From an uncultured Dietzia sp. (GTDB lineage: Bacteria; Actinomycetota; Actinomycetes; Mycobacteriales; Mycobacteriaceae): a DNA stretch of 6,764 nt. The stretch spans positions 1 to 6,764 of the forward strand of contig CAMNYG010000070.1 of the NCBI GenBank assembly GCA_946570335.1, in the 5' to 3' direction. Positions within the stretch are counted from its first letter, which is position 1. Each line of letters starts with the position of its first letter. The position numbers and the translations under genes were made by a program. The notes under the pieces are model-generated. The model saw only the letters and a list, made by a program, of their open reading frames with translations. It searched no databases and was not told the origin of the DNA. Below are positions 1 to 6,764 of this stretch, in pieces.

Positions 1-68
1 CTCGCGGGGCGGTACACGCCACGCGCGGTGAGGGTGTGGTCAGTGGAGGGTCATGACGCATTCCGGCG

Positions 69-74
69 TATCCT
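69..74 (+). promoter_or_regulatory. Candidate -10 box upstream of the cysteine desulfurase
   Basis: TATCCT fits the actinobacterial SigA -10 pattern TANNNT. A transcript starting 6-8 bases downstream would begin at about 81-83, only two to four bases before the ATG at 85. No Shine-Dalgarno sequence is visible in front of that ATG, which agrees with a leaderless or nearly leaderless message. No good -35 hexamer is seen at 17 bp spacing. A six-base match in GC-rich DNA is weak evidence by itself. The competing view is that the gene is read from an upstream operon and starts at GTG 28. Confidence 0.35.
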
Positions 75-84
75 GGCCAGCGAT

Positions 85-1281
85 ATGCGCACCATCCGCC
101 CCGTCCACTATCTGGACCACGCCGCGACCACCCCGATGCGTCCGGCGGCCGTCGCCGCCTACGCCGAAGCAGCCTCCGCAGTCGGCAATGCCTCGTCGCT
201 CCACGGCTCCGGGCGTCGGGCTCGGCGCCGTGTCGAAGAGTCCCGGGAGTCGCTGGCGCATCACCTGGGCTGCCGGCCCTCGGAGGTCGTGTTCACCTCG
301 GGCGGGACCGAGGCGGACAATCTGGCGGTGCTCGGGCTCTCCGCAGCCGCCGCGGGTGACGTGGTGGCCGTCGGCGCCACCGAGCACCACTCGGTGTTGG
401 ACGCCGCCGCACATCTAACCACCGACCGCGGGGGACGCAAGGATGTCCGCGTGCTGCCCGTTGACGCACGGGGCGCGGTCCGGACCGACTCCGTTCGTGA
501 TCTCGTGGCCCAGGTCGGCCCACGGTTGGCGTTGGTTGCCACGATGCTGGGAAACAACGAGATCGGCACTGTGAATGATGTCGCCGCCCTGGCCGCGCCC
601 GCACGAGAGGTCGGAGCCGCGGTCCACACCGACGCCGTGCAGGCGGTCGGTCACGTCCCTGTCGACTTCGAGTCCCTCGGTGTGACCTCGCTGAGCCTGT
701 CCGCCCACAAGTTCGGTGGGCCGCTCGGCGTGGGAGCTCTTCTCATCGACCGCGGTGCCGACTGCCGACCGATCGGCTTCGGCGGCGGCCAGGAGCGCGA
801 CCTGCGTTCCGGCTCCGTCGATGTGCCCGGGGTTGTCGCGATGGCCACAGCGCTCGAGGAGGCCGTCCGGGAGATGGAGTCCGAGGCCCGCCGCCTCACA
901 GCGTTGCGAGAGAAGCTCGTGGACGGTGTCCGCCGGGTCGTCCCCGGAGTGATCGCCAACGGCGGGGGCGAGCGTCTGCCCGGAATCGCCAACCTCACAT
1001 TCCCCGGGTGCTCAGGAGAGTCGCTGATCCTGCTGCTGGACGCCGCCGGGATCGAATGCTCGACCGGATCGGCCTGCACCGCCGGGGTCGCTGAGCCGAG
1101 CCACGTGCTGCTCGCGGCCGGAGCGGATGAGGCTGCGGCTCGGAGCAGTCTCAGGATCAGCCTGGGCTACACGAGCACCGAGGAGGACGTGGAGGCGGCG
1201 ATCGCGGCGCTCGGTCCCGCCGCCGAGCGCGCCCGTGTCGCAGGCCTCGGGCTCACTCGAGCGGGAGCGGGGGCGTCATGA
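85..1281 (+). CDS. Cysteine desulfurase (NifS/IscS type, PLP-dependent)
   Basis: This enzyme removes sulfur from L-cysteine to give L-alanine and an enzyme-bound persulfide, which is passed to tRNA thiolation and possibly Fe-S assembly. The 398-residue protein is full length for the family and a class V aminotransferase fold. Visible motifs are the N-terminal YLDHAATTP (9-17), TSGGTEADN (71-79), the conserved TEH with His101, HTDAVQA with Asp183 and Gln186, and the PLP lysine Lys209 in SAHK. The persulfide cysteine is Cys331 in STGSACTAG, followed by EPSHVL, which is the group I (IscS/NifS) loop. The reading frame is open upstream to GTG 28, which would add 19 residues unlike the family. I chose ATG 85 because family members start just before the YLDHAATTP motif. 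The stop overlaps mnmA by four bases (ATGA), so MnmA is the likely main sulfur acceptor. iscS is a fair name, but iscS, nifS and sufS-like labels are used loosely here. Confidence 0.95.
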   Translation: MRTIRPVHYLDHAATTPMRPAAVAAYAEAASAVGNASSLHGSGRRARRRVEESRESLAHHLGCRPSEVVFTSGGTEADNLAVLGLSAAAAGDVVAVGATEHHSVLDAAAHLTTDRGGRKDVRVLPVDARGAVRTDSVRDLVAQVGPRLALVATMLGNNEIGTVNDVAALAAPAREVGAAVHTDAVQAVGHVPVDFESLGVTSLSLSAHKFGGPLGVGALLIDRGADCRPIGFGGGQERDLRSGSVDVPGVVAMATALEEAVREMESEARRLTALREKLVDGVRRVVPGVIANGGGERLPGIANLTFPGCSGESLILLLDAAGIECSTGSACTAGVAEPSHVLLAAGADEAAARSSLRISLGYTSTEEDVEAAIAALGPAAERARVAGLGLTRAGAGAS

Positions 1282-2408
1282 GGGTTCTGGCAGCGATGAG
1301 TGGCGGGGTGGACTCCGCGGTCGCGGCCGCGCGTGCCGTCGAGGCCGGCCACGACGTGGTGGGGGTGCACCTCGCCCTGAGCGCCGACCCGGCCACTCTG
1401 CGGACCGGTTCACGTGGTTGTTGCTCCCGGGAGGACGCGGGCGACGCCCGGCGTGTCGCGGACATCCTGGGTATCCCGTTCTACGTGTGGGACTTCGCCG
1501 AGCGATTCCGGGCGGACGTGATCGATGACTTCGTCGAATCCTACGCCCGGGGTGAAACCCCCAACCCCTGCCTCCGGTGCAATGAACGCATCAAGTTCGA
1601 AGCTCTGCTCGAGCGGGGGATGGCACTGGGCTTCGACGCGGTGGCCACGGGGCACTACGCACGCTTGTCTCACGAGGAGCTGCCGGACGGCACCCGTCGG
1701 CCCGTTCTCCGCCGGGCGGTCGACGACGCCAAGGACCAGTCTTACGTGCTGGGAGTGCTCACCCCCCGGCAGCTGGAGCATTCGATGTTCCCGCTCGGGG
1801 ACACCCACAAGTCCGATATCCGGGCCGAGGCCGAGGCCGCCGGGTTTCCGGTGGCCTCCAAGCCCGATAGCCACGACATCTGCTTCATCCCTTCCGGTGA
1901 CACCCGAGCCTTCCTCGGCGCACGCATCGGCATGCGGCCGGGAGCCGTGGTGGATGCGGACACCGGTGATGAGCTCGGGCGGCACGACGGCGTCCACGGC
2001 TTCACGATCGGGCAGCGCAAGGGGCTCGGTATCGAGAGGCCGGCCGCCGACGGGCGGCCCCGGTACATCACGGCAATCGACGCCGAGACCGGCACGGTCA
2101 CCGTCGGCGGCGCGGATCACCTGCTGTCGGCCGAGATGACCGCCACCTCGCCGTACTGGCTGGTCGACGACGACATCCGCGAGACCGACTGTCTGGTGCA
2201 GATCCGCGCACACGGTGAGGCGACTCCGGGGCACGTCCGGCGGATCGGGGACGGCGAGGACGCCCGACTCGAGATCACCCTGGATCAGCCGGTGCGCAGT
2301 GTGGCCCCCGGCCAGGCGGCCGTGCTCTATCGCTCCGAACCCGGGGGAGAGCGGGTCCTGGGTAGCGGGACCATCTCGGTCGCGAGGCCGGTCAGGGCGA
2401 GTTCGTGA
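1278..2408 (+). CDS. mnmA: tRNA-specific 2-thiouridylase MnmA (TrmU)
   Basis: MnmA uses ATP to adenylate U34 in the wobble position of tRNA-Lys, -Glu and -Gln and then inserts sulfur to make 2-thiouridine, which supports accurate decoding. The 376-residue protein has the usual length. The PP-loop SGGVDS lies at 8-13. Further motifs are [14 protein letters not shown] (94-107), ATGHYARL (123-130), the KDQSYVLG stretch (152-159), and SHDICFIP (198-205). [11 protein letters not shown] (242-252) starts the central and C-terminal beta-barrel tRNA-binding part. The two catalytic cysteines, by analogy with E. coli Cys102 and Cys199, are Cys101 and Cys202. Cys98 adds a CxxC arrangement. The ATG overlaps the upstream TGA, with GGAG at 1264-1267 about ten bases before it, so translation is probably coupled to the cysteine desulfurase. 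This pairing resembles the dedicated YrvO-MnmA relay of Bacillus, where the desulfurase feeds MnmA directly; direct transfer here is inferred. Confidence 0.97.
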   Translation: MRVLAAMSGGVDSAVAAARAVEAGHDVVGVHLALSADPATLRTGSRGCCSREDAGDARRVADILGIPFYVWDFAERFRADVIDDFVESYARGETPNPCLRCNERIKFEALLERGMALGFDAVATGHYARLSHEELPDGTRRPVLRRAVDDAKDQSYVLGVLTPRQLEHSMFPLGDTHKSDIRAEAEAAGFPVASKPDSHDICFIPSGDTRAFLGARIGMRPGAVVDADTGDELGRHDGVHGFTIGQRKGLGIERPAADGRPRYITAIDAETGTVTVGGADHLLSAEMTATSPYWLVDDDIRETDCLVQIRAHGEATPGHVRRIGDGEDARLEITLDQPVRSVAPGQAAVLYRSEPGGERVLGSGTISVARPVRASS

Positions 2409-3487
2409 CCAGGCCGACCGTGTCCAGCACCGGGCCGGGACCGATGCCGGGGACCGACCCCCGTGAAGCCGCCCGCATCGTGATGGGCGAGTGCCACGGA
2501 CTGCCCTTCCTGCCCGAGTTGCCCGGGCGGGGGCCGGGTTCCGATCAGGCCGGACGCACTCTGTCGATGCTCGTCGACCTTCCGGTGGACGTCACACCTC
2601 GCGGCTGGCGGCTGTCAGATTCACGGGGCCGCCTTGCCCGTGTGGCTGCCGACCTGCTCGATCGCGACAGTGATGCTCTCGAGGAGGCGGACGAGCAGGC
2701 CCGCGATCCCGAGACGAACCCCACGGTTGCGGAACGTCTTCTGCAGGTCCGTGTACTGGGGCCCTGGTCCCTGGCGGCGGGTCTGGAGCTGTCGGGCGGT
2801 CTCCCCGTCCTCACGGACCGAGGAGCTCGCCGCGATCTGGCGTCCTCCCTCGCGGAAGGCGTGGCTTCGCGGTCGGTGCGTCTGGCCGAACGGCTGCGGT
2901 CCGGAATCCGGGTCGTACTGGACGAGCCCTTGCTCTGGCGAGTGGCCGCGGGAACGGTGCCGGCACCCAGCCACTTCGATCCGGTTGCGGCAGTGCCGGC
3001 CGAACGACTCGCCCTCGCGCTCAGCCGGTTCGCCGATACGCTCCGTGCGGCCGGCGTGGACCAGGTGTTGCTCCGGCCACCCACCACGACAGCTCCTGAC
3101 TCGCCGCAGTTCTTCTCCGCCTTTGCCGAGCCCCCTCGAGGTGAGACCCCGCTCGACGGGCTGGTGCTGGAATCCGAACCGCTCTATACCGCACGCGCCC
3201 ACGACGCCCTCGACGCGGCGGGTACCGTGCTCGGTGACGGCCGCATTCTCCAGCTCGAGGGGGCCGCCGGGCCCGTCCGGTCTGGTGATGCTCAGGCTGG
3301 CGTGGAACGTGCCGCTTCAGCTCTGCTCGCGTTTCTCGACCGGGTGACCGCGCCCCGATATGAGAGCCTGAGTCAGCTGGTGTTGACCCCGACGATCCGC
3401 CGGGTGACGACCGACGAGGTCTCTGCGGCCCGCGCGCTCGCAGCAGCCCGCCACGTGGCCGAGACCGCCCCACGCCTCGCCGAATAG
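2405..3487 (+). CDS. MetE C-terminal-like protein (UROD/MetE fold) lacking zinc-ligand cysteines
   Basis: This 360-residue protein belongs to the short actinobacterial family usually annotated as cobalamin-independent methionine synthase-like (compare Rv3015c beside trmU and ligA in M. tuberculosis). The family pattern is clear: [17 protein letters not shown] near the start (10-26), [15 protein letters not shown] (33-47), the long [12 protein letters not shown] segment (61-72), the core strand [16 protein letters not shown] (114-129), and LDEPLL (172-177). True MetE binds zinc through one His, two Cys and a Glu in its C-terminal half. This protein has only one cysteine, Cys30, near its N-terminus, so that site is absent and ordinary methionine synthase activity is unlikely. 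The GTG start overlaps the mnmA stop (GTGA) and has AGGG seven bases upstream. An internal Met14 would cut into the conserved N-terminal motif, which supports the upstream start. Being third in a sulfur-relay operon is suggestive, but I can assign no reaction. Confidence 0.85.
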   Translation: MTRPTVSSTGPGPMPGTDPREAARIVMGECHGLPFLPELPGRGPGSDQAGRTLSMLVDLPVDVTPRGWRLSDSRGRLARVAADLLDRDSDALEEADEQARDPETNPTVAERLLQVRVLGPWSLAAGLELSGGLPVLTDRGARRDLASSLAEGVASRSVRLAERLRSGIRVVLDEPLLWRVAAGTVPAPSHFDPVAAVPAERLALALSRFADTLRAAGVDQVLLRPPTTTAPDSPQFFSAFAEPPRGETPLDGLVLESEPLYTARAHDALDAAGTVLGDGRILQLEGAAGPVRSGDAQAGVERAASALLAFLDRVTAPRYESLSQLVLTPTIRRVTTDEVSAARALAAARHVAETAPRLAE

Positions 3488-3493
3488 GCGAGG
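3475..3493 (+). terminator. Hairpin over the stop codon of the MetE-like gene
   Basis: A perfect 7-bp stem (CCTCGCC with GGCGAGG) closes a five-base loop, GAATA. The stop codon TAG (3485-3487) lies in the loop and the first base of the right arm. Pairing may continue outward imperfectly. There is no T-run after it, as is common for weak terminators in high-GC actinobacteria. It sits at the end of the three-gene operon, where a terminator or a 3'-end-stabilising stem is expected. Function is inferred. Confidence 0.4.
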
Positions 3494-3525
3494 GGCGGTG
3501 CAGACCGGATTGGTCAGAACCCGGT

Positions 3526-3550
3526 GGTCAGTCCCCCTGGGGATCAGACC
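3526..3550. terminator. Weak imperfect inverted repeat at the convergent gene ends
   Basis: GGTC at 3526-3529 can pair with GACC at 3547-3550, and CCC with GGG nearer the centre, with mismatches between. It overlaps the stop codon of the minus-strand exonuclease (3544-3546) and lies in the 56-bp gap between the two convergent stops. It could help end transcription on either strand, but the stem is poor and has no T-tract. Confidence 0.2.
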
Positions 3551-4239
3551 GTGGCGATCGGCCATTCGGCATTGACGTCCGACGAATCCTTTCCCGAGCG
3601 TTCGAGATAGGCGGCGAAATCCCGTTGCCGGGTCTCGTGCCACCGGGCCTGCTGCACGTTGACCTCCCGCCAGTCGGCCGCAGCCAGGTCAGGGAGCGTC
3701 CCGAGTAGCTTCCAGGCCAGTCGTGCCGCGGCCAGCGCGTCGGCTTCCGCCTCATGGGCAGCGTCCAGACGTACACCGTGGAACTCGCACACGGCCTCGA
3801 GCGTGCGCTTGCCCTTGCGGTAGGGATCGATTGCCCGGTCGATCACGAACGGGTCCACCACCGGACCGAGAATGTCGAATGTGGGATCCCAACGGCGCAG
3901 AATCGTCAGATCGAAACACGCGTTGAAGGCGACGAGAGTCCGGCCTTCGCTCCACCCCTGACGGATACCGGCCACGGTCTCGGCGATCACTTCGGCATGC
4001 GGACGGCCGTTCGCGCGTGCGTGCTCGGTGGTGATGCCGTGCACCGCGGTGGCTCCCGGGGGGATCTCCACTCCCGGAGCCGCCAACCAGTTGCGCATCC
4101 GCCTGTCGGGGCCGTCGATGGACACGAGCGCCGAAGTGACGACGTGCGCTGTGCGGGGATCCGGACCGGTGGTCTCCAGATCGAATGCCAGAAGTCGATT
4201 GCGGTCGATGGTGACGGGGGCCTGGATATCGGTTGTCAT
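3544..4239 (-). CDS. DnaQ-like DEDDh 3'-5' exonuclease, stand-alone
   Basis: This 231-residue protein is an RNase T/DnaQ-superfamily exonuclease that uses two metal ions to remove nucleotides from 3' ends. The DEDDh residues are all present: Asp20 and Glu22 in AFDLETTG (ExoI), Asp110 in AFNACFDLTIL (ExoII), and His162 with Asp167 in AHEAEADALAAARL (ExoIII). The VHGIT motif (66-70), typical of DnaQ relatives, is also there. A roughly 45-residue tail after the nuclease fold contains VQQARW (195-200) and ends near WP; similar tails occur in actinobacterial homologues often named DNA polymerase III epsilon subunit. There is no GIY-YIG, helicase or BRCT domain, so it is a stand-alone nuclease for repair or RNA/DNA trimming rather than proven replicative proofreading. 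The start is not certain: ATG 4239 has GAGGGG only one base upstream, while an in-frame GTG at 4248 has GGAG 12 bases upstream. The frame stays open to 4572, but that part runs antisense to ligA and is not family sequence. Confidence 0.9.
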   Translation of the reverse strand: MTTDIQAPVTIDRNRLLAFDLETTGPDPRTAHVVTSALVSIDGPDRRMRNWLAAPGVEIPPGATAVHGITTEHARANGRPHAEVIAETVAGIRQGWSEGRTLVAFNACFDLTILRRWDPTFDILGPVVDPFVIDRAIDPYRKGKRTLEAVCEFHGVRLDAAHEAEADALAAARLAWKLLGTLPDLAAADWREVNVQQARWHETRQRDFAAYLERSGKDSSDVNAEWPIATV

Positions 4240-4262
4240 GCCCCTCACGGTAGGACAGCACT

Positions 4263-6493
<2,231 letters not shown>

Positions 6494-6495
6494 CC

Positions 6496-6520
6496 CCGGG
6501 TCAGCTCTCGTCGGACCCGG
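6496..6520. terminator. Hairpin between ligA and the convergent minus-strand gene
   Basis: CCGGGTC (6496-6502) pairs perfectly with GACCCGG (6514-6520) over an 11-base loop. It lies inside the 60-bp gap between the convergent stops at 6480 and 6541, so it could end transcription in both directions. No T-tract follows on either strand, as is usual in high-GC actinobacteria. Confidence 0.45.
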
Positions 6521-6540
6521 CACGTGCGCGCCGAGGGCGA

Positions 6541-6764
6541 TCAGCCGGCCAGGAGCGTCTGCAGGATCCCCGTGAGATAGCCCAGCCTCGCGATCTCCGA
6601 CGGTCGGAACGACGGGCCACCCGGCCGGCCCACCACGAGGACGTGCTGTGACGGGAGAGGTGCCGCGGCGAGAGCGGTGTCCATGGCCACCCAGCCGGCC
6701 GGCACGTCGTCGTCCTCATCGAGCGCGATCGCGCGCTCCAGTCCGCACAGGGCCTCGACCCTGC
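6541..6764 (-). CDS. C-terminal part of a GAF-like domain protein (partial)
   Basis: The minus strand is open from the window edge to a TGA at 6543-6541 and encodes the last 73 residues of a protein whose start lies outside the window. The visible part contains PAGWVAMDTALAAAPLP, then the strand HVLVVGRPGGPSF, then RPSEIARLGYLTGILQTLLAG at the end. A hydrophobic strand followed by a Gly/Pro turn, F-x-P-x-E and a closing helix resembles the end of GAF sensor domains, where this helix follows the ligand pocket. This is pattern recognition from a short piece, so the family is uncertain and no ligand or output can be stated. Another minus-strand frame over the same bases gives an Arg/Trp-rich, low-complexity sequence, which supports choosing this one. 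The gene is convergent with ligA. Confidence 0.6.
   Translation of the reverse strand, partial: RVEALCGLERAIALDEDDDVPAGWVAMDTALAAAPLPSQHVLVVGRPGGPSFRPSEIARLGYLTGILQTLLAG

Noticed and set aside
50..57. 8-bp palindrome GTCATGAC upstream of the desulfurase, considered as an operator
   Set aside because: It is too short, does not extend further, and a chance match is likely; no second copy was seen near the other promoters.
1410..2234. Long minus-strand open frame (274 codons) opposite mnmA
   Set aside because: It is a shadow of high-GC third positions in mnmA; its translation has no recognisable motif and mnmA is beyond doubt.
2634..3347. Plus-strand open frame (237 codons) inside the MetE-like gene
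   Set aside because: It is rich in Arg, Pro, Ser and Cys, as expected for an out-of-frame reading of GC-rich coding sequence.
6501..6719. Minus-strand frame rich in Arg and Trp over the window end
   Set aside because: It is low-complexity and runs past the natural gene end; the overlapping frame ending at 6541 gives a sensible domain-like sequence.

Overview
The window reads as chromosomal housekeeping DNA from a high-GC actinobacterium. The third codon positions are strongly G/C, GTG starts are used, and genes overlap by ATGA or GTGA. The series cysteine desulfurase, mnmA, MetE-like protein, ligA matches the gene order known around iscS/trmU/ligA in Mycobacteriales (Mycobacterium, Corynebacterium, Gordonia, Dietzia and relatives). 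I cannot fix the genus from sequence alone; a Dietzia- or Gordonia-like organism is a guess.

Positions 85-3487 (+) form a tight three-gene operon. It holds a NifS/IscS-type cysteine desulfurase, the tRNA 2-thiouridylase MnmA, and a short protein of the MetE C-terminal (cobalamin-independent methionine synthase-like) family. Each junction is a 4-bp start/stop overlap. The first two genes make a plausible sulfur relay: cysteine desulfurase to persulfide to MnmA to s2U34 of tRNA. The third has the family scaffold but lacks the zinc-ligand cysteines needed for methionine synthesis, so its role is open.

A stand-alone DEDDh (DnaQ-like) 3'-5' exonuclease lies on the minus strand (3544-4239). It is convergent with the operon and divergent from ligA. 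The 60-bp gap between the exonuclease and ligA holds a well-placed TANNNT -10 box, which suggests that ligA mRNA is leaderless and starts at its GTG codon.

NAD+-dependent DNA ligase LigA (4300-6480, +) is complete, with all expected domains. Two hairpins follow or overlap its stop. After them comes the 3' end of a minus-strand gene (6541 to the window edge) whose C-terminus looks like the end of a GAF-type domain.

I saw no RNA genes, CRISPR arrays, insertion sequences, long repeats or other mobile DNA. I found no convincing undescribed multi-gene system. The points most worth a second look are the MetE-like protein without zinc ligands, the leaderless ligA promoter, the extra segment in LigA, and the hairpins at the gene ends.
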